This document shows, in pieces, positions 1-9,787 of a stretch of 64,000 bases of DNA. This stretch comes from Physcomitrium patens. Lineage: Eukaryota; Streptophyta; Bryopsida; Funariales; Funariaceae. A program made the translations under genes and the position numbers. How positions within the stretch are numbered: the stretch's first letter is position 1; each line of letters starts with the position of its first letter. Below the pieces are notes generated by a model, which worked only from the letters and a program-made list of their open reading frames with translations, had not been told where the DNA came from and did not search any database. The stretch is from positions 3,203,297 to 3,267,296 of the forward strand of contig NC_037273.1 in assembly GCF_000002425.4 (NCBI RefSeq), written 5' to 3'.

Positions 1-1078
1 ACCAAATGCATCTTTGTACATATCCTTGTTTTGAAACATTCTTCAAATTTTTTGTAGAAGTATTCTCTTCAAGTCTTGCCAATTTGATTTGAAAATCTCG
101 CATTCCTTGTTTAATTTCTTCCATCTCTATATCTACTTTCTTTGATAAGGATGTCGAAGGTTGAACTATAGGCATTGTTGGTGGTGTTGTACATACTGGA
201 GCTTTAGGTGCTTGTACTATTTTTAGAATATTACTCCTATCCTTGCTCCTTTCTCTTTTTGTAAGCAACCCCATTGCATCTTCAACGTTCTTCCACTTTA
301 TTATCAATCCTTCATCTTCTTCTTTGTCTTCAAGAAGGAGTTCTAATTTCCTTTGCAATTCTCCATGAGCAGCTTGAAGAAATAGATCAACTTTATTCCG
401 CTCCAATGTCAATTTTTCTCCCTTCGATAATTGAGAGTACTGCCTCTCAAATTCCCTTAGTAGCTCTGTTGCTTACAAATTCTTATTAGGCCGTTCAATC
501 CATTCCAGAAACAACTTAGTAACATGATTAGTATCTTCCAAGAAATATTCGTCTTTCAATGTATGTAAAAAAACCTCCCATGAATTCCCATAATGATCCG
601 TAATCGATGTAATATGGTCTCTTATCTCTGGTATCGCGGCAAGTCCAAATAATTCAACCATTTTCTTCTCAGAAACTCAATTTAATTCTATTTCATGAAC
701 ATAACATGTTAAATACCTTGAAATATTCCTTCCATTAAATTGATTAAATTTATTGACCACTACTTGCAATGCTTTGGTTGCCAAAGCTTCCTTTCAATCA
801 TTGCTTTGCTGTTACTACATTGATAATGAAAAGGCTTGAAACATACTAGCAATAGATGGATCCATGTGCATACCTTGTCCTTTAGAAGAACCTCCACCAG
901 AAACTTCTCTCAAAGATCCTTGAAAATTTTTATTTTTGTTTTCCATAAAAATAAGAATAAAATCAAACGAAATTCAATACATTCCACCTCAAGCTTTCAT
1001 GTCGGGTTAGCCATTTATGTTGTATTACGTGCTATCTTGCTTGAGAATGCGCCAGGCGTCTGGTTATAGGAGGTAGTA
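1..1078 (-). pseudogene. Decayed Ty3/gypsy gag region (F-like family), cut by window edge
   Basis: Minus-strand remnant of a retrotransposon gag. The longest open stretch is 473-661 (62 codons, with residues such as SWEVFLHTLKDEYFLEDT). The same reading recurs at 36438-36656 (SWEIFLHALKDKYFFKDT) and in diverged form near 44200-44420, so this is a repeated family. The plus-strand text from base 1 also aligns by eye with about 35940 onward. No frame is open across the region. In the F copies this gag block lies directly left of a long LTR; here the flanking LTR is not recognisable. Confidence 0.6.
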
Positions 1079-2216
1079 TGGTGTTTTGCGAGTACTCAAG
1101 CAGTCTATCGGGTTCTTTACTATCCAAATACAATCTATATCGGATTGTAATGTAAAAACTTAATTCCAATATGAAATGCCTAGAGACCCTATATAACTTC
1201 AATTTCTTTTATTATTTTTATTTTTATTTTATTTATTTTATATTTTATATTTTATCTTTATCGTTAATTACCTTAATCCTAGACCGTGAACTTCGACAAG
1301 CTGTGATCCTCAATCTGTTCTTCTGACTTGTTATGAAACATCTATCGCTAGTGTCTCAGCAAGCCCTTTTGAATGCTCAAGAAATTCCAGTTCAACCCCG
1401 CTTATAGATTGTGAGGCTATGCTACAATCCGCACCAATGTCTCTTGGCCGCTCGTCGATATTCCTCTTATCCCTATCAGTAGGTCCCCAATTATCATAGA
1501 AATCCTAAACAACCTCCAATTTGCCAACTCCCAATACCTCTTTAAACTGTTGGCAAATATCCTCTATCCATACAGTCAGATTAACACAACCATGTATGCA
1601 TTCAGCATACTCAACCTTCTAGACAACTTTGAATTTCAACACCAGAAGTATCTCCCATTTCATCAACAATTAAGAGTACCAGCCTTTCCTCTCTTACGGA
1701 AAAAAATCCAGTGCACCAATATAACACTAACTTTCAGCAACGATTGCCTCAGTCTTTCCAAAATCCTATGAAAAAAAAAAAAACCCCCAATTCTCTGTCT
1801 TTTTTCTCCGAAGCATGAAGCTAGCTCTCCGACCTAAAACCCTCGATTCTCAAAAAAAAAGTCCATTTCTTAACCTACCTTCCTCTTTTATCCTAAGAAG
1901 ATTCTATTCTTCTACCTTGGACTACCCAAATTGGAACCACCAACCTCCTGCTTTTTTCTCCCTATTTTTGCCTTTTAGAGATCCTTTTTTACAGAAAGGA
2001 CGTTCTCGGAACGGTACAAAGAATGGAACAACCTAAAATAAAATCAAAGCCTGTAATTGGACCACATTGAGTTGCCCGACCAAGTCAGGTCTCATATTGG
2101 GTAAGAGGCCCGTAATAGGACCTGGATTAGAGGTCTCTAAAATTGGATCCAATTGGCTCTTCGAACTAGGCTCACCCATCGTTGAATTGGTCCTTTCCCT
2201 TTCTGCTGACTCCCAT
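1079..2216. other. No gene seen; degenerate repeat-like sequence
   Basis: AT-rich tract at about 1205-1255 followed by mixed sequence. No long ORF and no protein similarity that I recognise on either strand. Its position, between a decayed gag and LTR D1, suggests a truncated LTR of the left-hand element, but I cannot define LTR ends. Confidence 0.4.
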
Positions 2217-3481
2217 TGTCGGGGTAGAGAGGTTTTGCCTCAACAAAGCACTAGGCTTCTAGTTGTCACTAATTCCTCAATCTAGCTTAAAATAAGGAAA
2301 CCCTAATTTTATATATATAAGTTCTCCTTTTGGGATAATTACACCAAATACTTAAGTCTTAAATAACCAACTACACCCAAAATATGGTAGAAGTATTCTA
2401 AAACCTTGTATATCCTTGTGTGGAAATTCTCTCGAACCTCAACACCTCATAACTCTTGATCCAACCGTCCAAATAAGATCAAAATTTACATAAAGTACTG
2501 ATATGTTGTTATTAATTTGTACAACAAATTGCAACTGCAAATTCGTCGCGGATCTTGAGATATCTTCAAAACACTAACAGTCGCTTCAAACCCTAATCTT
2601 TATATACCCGTGCACAATTTTCTTCATATCCCACAAACCATAATTCCAAATGCCACGAAACTTATATAGATAGCTTTATAACACAAATGTTTACATTCTC
2701 TCAAATTTTGAGCCAAAATTTCGTTTGAAAACTCAAGTTATGGCTCCTAACACTACTTTGAACAAAACCACTCACTTACTGCCTTTGATTTGAATGCGTT
2801 GTCTTTAACTCCCTATAACTCCTTCACATAAACTCCAAATGCAAAATTTCCTTCGCAAAAGATGTATGTCTTGAAGTTGCCATTCCAGCCGCACCTTCCG
2901 ATCTCCAAAAGCTTCCATAAGACTCCTCTTAAACTCAAAAGAGTAACAGTAGGTCTCAAATTGACACCTTAACTTCAAACGGCTATAACTTATTCACCCT
3001 AACTCCAAACCCTAGAAATTTGCACAAAAATTGTAGCCAAAACCCTTAACTTTACAACCCTTGCCTCTGATTTCCTAATGGCCTCTTTGAAGTCGCCGAA
3101 ACCCTTATAAAGGTTGCGGGCACCCTCCTAAAAGCCCATTGGGCATGGATTTCGACCAATGGGGACGAAGATCCTTATTTCTACCTTCATCCAACCATGC
3201 CTTGGTTTCATCCCTCCCAATTAACCTCCTATTAGTTTAAATCTTCATCTTTAGGCTTCTACCTTCTCACAAGGCTTCATACTAAATATTTAGGTCCTAT
3301 ATATATATATATATATATAGATTTAATGCCAAAATCAAAATAAATATAGAAACAAAGTAAAGTTTCTTATACCAACTCTTTTTAATTTAATCTACTAGCC
3401 ACTCTAACACACATCTAGATTTATCAACATATAATATGTTTTAACTAATTTTTACATATTTTAAGCATTTACAATGCGACA
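2217..3481 (-). repeat. LTR D1 (1.27 kb) of an old gypsy element
   Basis: Plus-strand text starts TGTCGGGGTAGAGAGG and ends ATGCGACA, so it has TG...CA ends. A nearly identical copy lies in the opposite orientation at 25404-26672, and a diverged copy in the same orientation at 23463-25097. The sequence right of it starts TCCACCCCTTCG, the reverse complement of a purine-rich tract, so this is the 3' LTR of a minus-strand element whose internal part begins at 3482. The direct flanks (CCCAT and TCCAC) do not match, as expected when one side is internal sequence. Confidence 0.8.
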
Positions 3482-4341
3482 TCCACCCCTTCGAAACCTG
3501 CACATCCTCCGGCATGTGCCAATCTGACCATCTCTATTTGCTTCATTATTCCCATTTCTTTTCTATCTTCCACTTCATCTAAATCCAATGTTTTAAAATT
3601 TGGAAGATCACTTGAAATAAATCTTCCATGTCTTCTCTTAAATGCCTTGATCCACTTTCTAACTATAAGTATCTTCAACATTATACCATCTAACTCTCAA
3701 AATATATGTGTTTCATTGTGTAGCATTGTTGCAACTATATATGACTTAAACTGTTTTTAAAAAAAATTCTTCTATATATTATATTGGTATTCTAAAGTAC
3801 CATTAAATTTTATATTTATATTTCTTCCATATTATTTAAAACTCTCAATATCTATTTTTGATTGATATCGATGGACCATTTTCCCCTATCAAAAAGTCTC
3901 CTAGACATGATTTTTTTCTTAGAGTCATGAATAATCAAAGCTAAAACCATATCTTTAAGCTCTCTAAGCTTCACTTTTTTCTAAAATAAATGATAATAAT
4001 CCACCTTCTCTTCTTTACGACACTCAAAGTTGTAGTTATGAGCATAAATAAGTACCTTTGTATCTTTGTGAACCATCTTTTTATTTGATATTTCTTCAAC
4101 TTCTGGGCTTCTTTTGTTAAGCCTTGCGCTCCTCTATATTCAAATTCACCTTGATTTTGGATACATATTGTATCCATAATACCCCCCTTATTATTCATAT
4201 TTATTCCAGTAAATATTTGTAAAACCTCATTTTTCATTTCTCCATTGAAAAACTCTTCTATTTCTTCAACTTCTTCTTCTTGAGCCTCACTTAAGCTAAT
4301 TTTTTGCTCTTCTTTGTAGCCATCATTAATCATAGGATCAC
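3482..4341 (-). pseudogene. Remnant of pol 3' part, gypsy element D
   Basis: Two partly open minus-strand stretches are left. One ends at 3469 just inside LTR D1 (70 codons, ending GCAGFEGVDVAL). The other spans about 3971-4341 (acidic, EEQKISLSEAQEEEVEEIEE, then a basic C-terminus). I read these as pieces of the pol tail and the stretch between RNase H and integrase, by position and by analogy to the F elements; this is inference. The remnant stops abruptly at 4342, where LTR1 of element A begins, and its continuation is not found beyond 22650. Confidence 0.5.
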
Positions 4342-4501
4342 TGTCACGGACACAAAATACAGACTTGAAATCTAACAAGAAGTTCAAGAAGAAGTGGCAG
4401 AACTAGATCAAACAGATGAGTACAAGAACAACACCAGAAAGGTGAGCTAGAACTCCAAGAGATGTGTTGTCGAGACTGAAGAACCCTTCAACCTCGACTC
4501 C

Positions 4502-4509
4502 TATATATA
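4502..4509 (-). promoter_or_regulatory. TATA box of element A LTR1
   Basis: TATATATA, palindromic, about 105 bp downstream of the GAA/TTC array in element orientation and about 160 bp before the LTR end. The same box is at 10251-10258 (LTR2, the copy that would drive element A) and 22378-22385 (LTR3). Confidence 0.55.
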
Positions 4510-4613
4510 CTACTGAATAGGAAGCTTCTCGAGCTACTTCCGCTAATTAGGACGCTTCTCCAATAACTTCTACTAATTAGGAAACTTCTCGAGCAACTTC
4601 CTAGAATCTATCA

Positions 4614-4767
4614 GAATATTCTAGAACCTTCTAAGAATATTCTAGAACCTTCTAAGAGAATCTTTAGGGAATATTCTAAGAATCTTCTAGAACCTTCTAA
4701 AGGAATCTTTAGAAAATCTTTAGAGAATCTTTAGAGAATATTCTAGAAGAATATTCGAAGAATCTTC
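4614..4767 (-). promoter_or_regulatory. Heat-shock-element-like array in U3 of LTR1
   Basis: GAA at 4614, TTC at 4619, GAA at 4624 and TTC at 4629 are spaced exactly 5 bp apart, the nGAAnnTTCn arrangement bound by heat shock factors. Further blocks lie at 4635-4652 and 4680-4697, and looser ones up to 4767. The array lies upstream of the TATA box in element orientation. Equivalent arrays are at about 10364-10537 (LTR2) and 22486-22632 (LTR3). That it binds HSF is inference from the motif. Confidence 0.65.
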
Positions 4768-4785
4768 CAATGTATGTCCATAACA

Positions 4786-4799
4786 TCACCTCCTCTTCT
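4786..4799 (-). other. Polypurine tract of element A
   Basis: On the minus strand AGAAGAGGAGGTGA lies directly against the start of the 3' LTR (TGTTATGGAC). This is the position and composition of a plus-strand primer for reverse transcription. Element B has the same tract at 10556-10569. Confidence 0.8.
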
Positions 4800-4835
4800 A
4801 ACTTCGAGGTCTCCGAGAAGCAATGTTGTTATCAG

Positions 4836-5183
4836 TCAATACCAACGCAAGAAAATGAAAATCTGTCGCATCACATCCGCTATGAATTCTAATTGTTGTT
4901 CGCGAGGCAAATGATTCATCGGCCCTTGGAGCCAACGATAGTGACCAACACCTTCAACCTCTGACCAAGCGTGGACTTCTGTGTCGTCATTGTGAAACTG
5001 TCCTCCAAACACACCTTCTGGCTAACCGTCGTAGGCAGGCTCGACCTCAAATACAATTACTAGCGATCTGTTGCTCGGTATCCTCCGACGTCGTCGTGGT
5101 GGAGGCGGTTCTTCATCTCGCGGTCGTCTTCGTGAGCTAGTCGCTTGAGATGACATAACAAGTGTAGTATCTTGACTATCCAT
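4836..5183 (-). pseudogene. ORF3 of element A, one nonsense codon
   Basis: Same frame and length as ORF3 of element B (10606-10953), offset by 5770 bases. A CAG codon in B reads TAG here (plus-strand CTA at 5022-5024), truncating the product before the conserved C-terminal GHYRWL block. Several other A/B differences I checked in this ORF are silent (for example in the His-Tyr-Arg codons and a Leu codon), which hints at past selection. Function unknown. Confidence 0.75.
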
Positions 5184-5309
5184 GTCCAAAGGCTAAAATG
5201 ATGAGAGCAAACTATAGTTGCTAACAAAGTTCTACACTATCGAACTATGGGTTTTGGAGGTGCCCTCCTCCCTTTTTATGCTACTTGATGAGCAAGCTTC
5301 AGCAAGAAG

Positions 5310-8300
5310 CTATCGTTGAATCGGCTTAGGTTTATGAGGATATCGTTGATGAAATTCTTGTACTTTTTTTGGTGCATTGGCAAGATTTTCGGCATGCTCC
5401 CACGTTCGTTCATTGATGTCGTATCCACTCCAATGCACTAAATACTCCAATTTTCTCCTATTACGCCGTGAATCTAGTACTTTTTCCACCTCGTATTCCT
5501 CATGGTTTTCAATTTCGATACTTGGTGGCGGACTTTGTACTCTTTGGAGAAAAGCTGACTCTCGGTAAGGTTCCAACAAAGACACGTGAAAGACTGGATG
5601 TACCTTCATAGTAGCTGGTAACTCCAGACGATATGCCACCGGATTGATCTGCTTCCCGATAACAAATGGCCCTAATCTCCGATAGTCCAATTTGTCACAT
5701 GGCCGCTTGGTCTTGATATTCCGTCGAAGAAGCCATACTTTACTTCCAACTTTAAAAGTAGGCGCCTCATTTCGATATTTATCTACAGATGCCTTGTAAC
5801 TCTCTTGGGCAGATTGCAATTGAAGCTTCAACGTCGCTTGAAGCTCCGATAGTTGCTTCACAAATCCTTCAGCTGCTGGGTTGTTATTTGCTGAAGAACT
5901 CAATAAATCGAGCTTGGGGTGGTATCCGTAGTTGGAGAAGAATGGTGTTTGTTGAGTTGACGCATGAAGAGTGTTGTTGTATGCGAACTCAGCAAGCGGT
6001 AGATATGCAGTCCAATCATCTTGTTGATAGTTGATGGTGCATCGTAAATATTGCTCCAAAACTTGATTCACCCGCTCCGTTTGACCGTCAGTTTGAGGAT
6101 GAAAAGCCGAAGAGAGCTTAATATCCACCTTCAATATCTCAAAGAGGGACCTCCAAAACTTGGATACAAACTGAGTACCTCGATCCGACACGATATCATC
6201 TGGTAGGCCATGATAACGATATATGTTATCAAGAAAGAGTCTTGCGGTGTCTTCACTTGACGATGTTTTCTTGCAAGGCACGAAATGTGCCATCTTTGTA
6301 AATCGATCCACCACAACAAAGATGCTGTCAAATGAATTCGATGGCGGTAGGTCCGTAATGAAGTCCATAGAAACTGAAGACCATGGTCGGTGCGGAATAG
6401 GCAATGGCTGGAGAAGTCCATATGGACGATGTCGAGGGATCTTAGATCTTGAACAAACATCACAAGAAAGGACAAATTCCTTCACATCCTTCCACATTTG
6501 GGGCCACCAAAAATCTCGTGAAATGAGCTCCAAAGTCTTGTTGAATCCAAAATGTCCCGCAGCTGGAAAGTCGTGGCGAGATTGAAGTACTCGGAGTCGA
6601 GTTGGTCCTTTTGGGATATACAACCGCTCCTCAAAATACAGAAGATCTCCCTCCACCTTAAACTTGTCATTATCGATACGTTGTTTGATGTCAAGAGCTA
6701 TAGAATCCTCAATGGTCGCAGTACGTACCTCGCTGAGGAAGCCGTCATCGATAGTTGCAACAGTAGCAAAAATCCTGAATTTTTCTGGTTTCAACAATGT
6801 TGTACATTGTTGATCAAACGCTGCTTCTCCAGCCTTTGGCGCAAGATACGATCTCCTCGATAATGCGTCAGATAATCCTTGCTGTTTTCCAGGGCGGTAG
6901 GTGATAATAAAGTCAAATCGTGATAGAGACATATTCCATCGAGCTTGACGACGATTCAAAATTCGAGCTGTCATGAAGTACTCCAAATTCTTGTGGTCCG
7001 TATAAACAGTCACTGGATGTGCAGCTCCTTCGAGGAAGTGACGCCACTCTTGGAAGGCATCCACTATAGCAAGCAGCTCTTTGTCGTGGATCTCGTAGTT
7101 GATCTCAGTAGCAGAGAACTTCCGTGAATAGAACGCAACTGGGTGAAGCTTCTTGTCTATGACCATCTGTGAAAGCACAGCTCCCAAAGCAAAATCTGAA
7201 GCATCGGTCTCTAAATAGAAAGCCTTTGCAAAGTCAGGGTGTACCAAGATTGGAGCCGTAGTGAATGCCGTCTTGAGATCTTGAAATGCTTTTGCTGCTT
7301 GTGATCCCCATTCGAGCTTGTCTTTGCTTGTTAGACGCGTGAGTGGTGCAGCAACTTGAGAATAATTCTTGATGAAGATCCGATAGAAGTTAGCAAATCC
7401 AAGAAAACACTGAACATCTCTAACCGTCTTCGGAACTTCCCAAGATATAATTGCTTCTACCTTTTTTGGATCCATCTTCAAGCCCTCTGTAGTCGCAATG
7501 AAGCCCAAAAATTCCATCTCATTCTGGTGAAATTGACACTTCTCCAACTTGGCGTAGAGTCCTCGTTCGCGTAGTTTTTCAAGAACCAAACAAACGTGCT
7601 TCTCATGTTCTTCTTCATTCTTGGAAAATATCAAAATATCATCCAGATAGATGACAACAAAGTCATCGAGGTACTCCCAAAAGATGTCGTTCATCATATG
7701 CTGAAAGACCGCTAGAGCATTGGTAAGACCAAAAGGCATGACATTGTACTCAAAATGGCCATACCTTGTACGAAAGGCTGTCTTCCATTCATCTCCTTCT
7801 TTGATTCGCACAAGGTTGTAGGCTCCTCTTAAATCAATCTTTGTAAAAATCCTTGCACGTCCAAGTTGATCTAAGAGGCCGGAGATCAAAGGTAAGGGAT
7901 AGCGATTTTTCTTGGTCACCTTGTTGAGTCCTCGGTAGTCCACGCACATCCGCAGTGAGCCATCCTTTTTCTTCACGAATAGGATTGGTGCTCCAGCTGG
8001 CGACTTTGAATGTCGAATAAAATTCTTCGCTAGATTTTCATCGATGTACTTCCGCAATTCTGCCAACTCCGTCTGCGATAGGTTGTATATTGGACCAAAA
8101 GGTGGTTGCGCTCCTTCCTCTAAGTCTATGGCGCAATCATATGGTCGATGTTCCGGCAGTATATCGGCGTTCTTCTTTTGAAACACGTCTTCAAAATCCC
8201 TATATTGCTCTGGTATATTCGATGTTGAGATATTCTCGCCGCTAGTTGGAGCTGCATAAATGACAAATGGTGCGCCTTCCTTGGACGATCTTAGGAACGC

Positions 8301-8780
8301 TCTCGCTCCAATAAACATGGATTTCTTCATGTAGGTTCTACCAACAGGTTTATTATTATTTTTTTCAGGAAATGTTATCCTTCGTAGCCTCCAATCAATG
8401 GACGGATTATGATCTTCTAACCAAGAAAGACCAAGGATAACAGGGCTTAATGGGGTTCTAATAATATTAAAAATAACGTGACTACTATGGTCCTTAAACA
8501 CCACTTCTATAGGTTCTGATTCGTAGGTAACGTTGCCTGACAATAAGGGTCGTCCATCTATCACCTCTACGTGAACAGGTTTGGACTTCTGTACTAAACG
8601 GATCTTGTGGCGTTTAGCAAACTCTTCATCTAAAAAACAAGTAGATGCCCCCGAATCCAATAAAGCTAAAGTTTTTTGTTTTTGAGGGCCTAAAAACAAA
8701 GGAATTATAAAACAACGGGCAGGTTGGACAGAGAAGGAGGAACCTAATTGTTGTCGTGATATTAGATTGTCCAGCCGCAC
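5310..8780 (-). CDS. pol: Element A Pol polyprotein (PR-RT-RH-IN-chromodomain)
   Basis: Open frame of 1156 codons. Aspartic protease LDSGA at residues 41-45; reverse transcriptase with YLDD at 378-381; RNase H with DASD at 526-529; integrase with an HHCC zinc region followed by catalytic D806, D866 and E902 (D-35-E spacing); and a chromodomain from about 1095 to the end with aromatic residues Y1096, W1117 and W1127. It copies and integrates the element; the chromodomain normally steers insertion to heterochromatin. The frame as given begins at a GTG (8780), but the same frame is open upstream into gag, so it is probably reached by a -1 frameshift rather than its own start. All catalytic motifs are present. 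It matches element B closely and element C more distantly. Confidence 0.93.
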   Translation of the reverse strand: MRLDNLISRQQLGSSFSVQPARCFIIPLFLGPQKQKTLALLDSGASTCFLDEEFAKRHKIRLVQKSKPVHVEVIDGRPLLSGNVTYESEPIEVVFKDHSSHVIFNIIRTPLSPVILGLSWLEDHNPSIDWRLRRITFPEKNNNKPVGRTYMKKSMFIGARAFLRSSKEGAPFVIYAAPTSGENISTSNIPEQYRDFEDVFQKKNADILPEHRPYDCAIDLEEGAQPPFGPIYNLSQTELAELRKYIDENLAKNFIRHSKSPAGAPILFVKKKDGSLRMCVDYRGLNKVTKKNRYPLPLISGLLDQLGRARIFTKIDLRGAYNLVRIKEGDEWKTAFRTRYGHFEYNVMPFGLTNALAVFQHMMNDIFWEYLDDFVVIYLDDILIFSKNEEEHEKHVCLVLEKLRERGLYAKLEKCQFHQNEMEFLGFIATTEGLKMDPKKVEAIISWEVPKTVRDVQCFLGFANFYRIFIKNYSQVAAPLTRLTSKDKLEWGSQAAKAFQDLKTAFTTAPILVHPDFAKAFYLETDASDFALGAVLSQMVIDKKLHPVAFYSRKFSATEINYEIHDKELLAIVDAFQEWRHFLEGAAHPVTVYTDHKNLEYFMTARILNRRQARWNMSLSRFDFIITYRPGKQQGLSDALSRRSYLAPKAGEAAFDQQCTTLLKPEKFRIFATVATIDDGFLSEVRTATIEDSIALDIKQRIDNDKFKVEGDLLYFEERLYIPKGPTRLRVLQSRHDFPAAGHFGFNKTLELISRDFWWPQMWKDVKEFVLSCDVCSRSKIPRHRPYGLLQPLPIPHRPWSSVSMDFITDLPPSNSFDSIFVVVDRFTKMAHFVPCKKTSSSEDTARLFLDNIYRYHGLPDDIVSDRGTQFVSKFWRSLFEILKVDIKLSSAFHPQTDGQTERVNQVLEQYLRCTINYQQDDWTAYLPLAEFAYNNTLHASTQQTPFFSNYGYHPKLDLLSSSANNNPAAEGFVKQLSELQATLKLQLQSAQESYKASVDKYRNEAPTFKVGSKVWLLRRNIKTKRPCDKLDYRRLGPFVIGKQINPVAYRLELPATMKVHPVFHVSLLEPYRESAFLQRVQSPPPSIEIENHEEYEVEKVLDSRRNRRKLEYLVHWSGYDINERTWEHAENLANAPKKVQEFHQRYPHKPKPIQR

Positions 8781-8785
8781 GGTTC

Positions 8786-9787
8786 CTACTGTGGCTGGGC
8801 GTCGTCGTTTTCCAGAATCATCGCACTTCTAGTCTTGACAGGGTGCCAATTTTGCTTCTTGGGGCAATTTCCAACCTTGTGACCTTCTTCTCCACAGTAC
8901 AAACATAACCCTTCCTCCATACGCCGTTTCTTCTCTGTTGGAGTAAGAGATCGGACACGCGCCGTGTCGATTTGCATGTCTGTTGCCTTCAAATGTGAGT
9001 TTAAGCTATTTGCAGACATAGTCACGTCGTAACGAGTCATTTGGTGTCTTGGACGTTGGTCTTGGCGACGCTGGAATAGGCGATTGTCACACTTTACAGC
9101 TTGGCTAATAGCTTCGTTGAATGTTTGAGGATCAGGAAGAGATAACAGCAAGTCCTTCACATCATCCTTCAAGCCCCAATAAAACTGACTCACCAACGCC
9201 TCTTCACCCCAATTAATGTCACTTGCCAATTGTCTGAAATCCGAGGCATAGACTGATGCAGAGCGTGTTCCTTGTCGTAGCGATCGGATCTTTGTTGTAG
9301 CCCATCAAACTTTATCATGCTCGCCAAATGCTTCTGCAAACGCCTCCAAGAACGTTTCAAAGTTCCTCAGGATTGGCGATCGCTTCTCGAACAAGGGAGT
9401 AAACCAAGACAAAGCTTGTGCTGTAAGCAAGGTTCCAACAAGCCTAACACGCGCTTCCTCCGTCGGATAACGTTCGGGCTGTAAAATTGTTATCAACCTG
9501 ATTTGGTTGACAAAACCTCGAAACTTGGAACGAGTTCCATCAAACTTATCCGGAAGACTAACTCGAGGCTCCTTTCGTTGTAGGACTACTCGATCTTGTT
9601 GAAATGGAGGTAGAACTACTTCTTTTGGCGCAGAAGTTTGAGGCTGATATGCTTTAGATGGCGCTATCCCAGATGCTCCATTGTTATGGAGTCCTACCAT
9701 GACTCCTTCGATCTCTGTTGTCCTATGTGACAACGAGGCAAGAGCATTTATGATGGCGTCTAGTTTGGATTCCAAACTTTCAGCCAT
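8786..9787 (-). pseudogene. gag: Element A gag, interrupted by TGA at 9305-9307
   Basis: Starts with ATG at 9787 and reads 160 codons to a TGA followed by TGG; the same frame then stays open to TAG at 8786. The second half contains the capsid-like region and one CX2CX4HX4C zinc knuckle (CLYCGEEGHKVGNC), which binds RNA. Element C has an Arg codon close to the corresponding point and is open there. Copy B carries the identical TGA at 15073-15075, so the stop predates the A/B split or both derive from the same defective master. Confidence 0.88.

Larger units (their letters stand above)
4342..4785 (-). repeat. LTR1 of element A (3' LTR, 444 bp)
   Basis: Starts TGTCACGGACACAAAATAC and ends ATGTCCATAACA on the plus strand. 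It matches 10091-10555 and 22218-22650. In element orientation U3 comes first (from 4785 leftwards). U3 contains an array of GAA/TTC units (4614-4767) and then a TATA box (4502-4509). The left flank is ATCAC; no matching target duplication occurs after LTR2 or LTR3. The LTR has two copies of a 21-bp unit (TTCTAGAACC plus TTCTAAGAATA) where LTR2 has three. Confidence 0.93.

Noticed and set aside
2286..2600. Telomere-like AAACCCTAA motifs
   Set aside because: Single isolated units inside LTR D1, not in tandem, so not an interstitial telomere.
4342..5310. Envelope gene downstream of pol, making these errantivirus-like
   Set aside because: ORF3 has no signal peptide, transmembrane segment or furin-like site and is far too short.
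6131..6475. Medium ORFs antisense to or overlapping pol in A, B and C
   Set aside because: They are in other frames of a conserved polyprotein and recur only because the DNA recurs.
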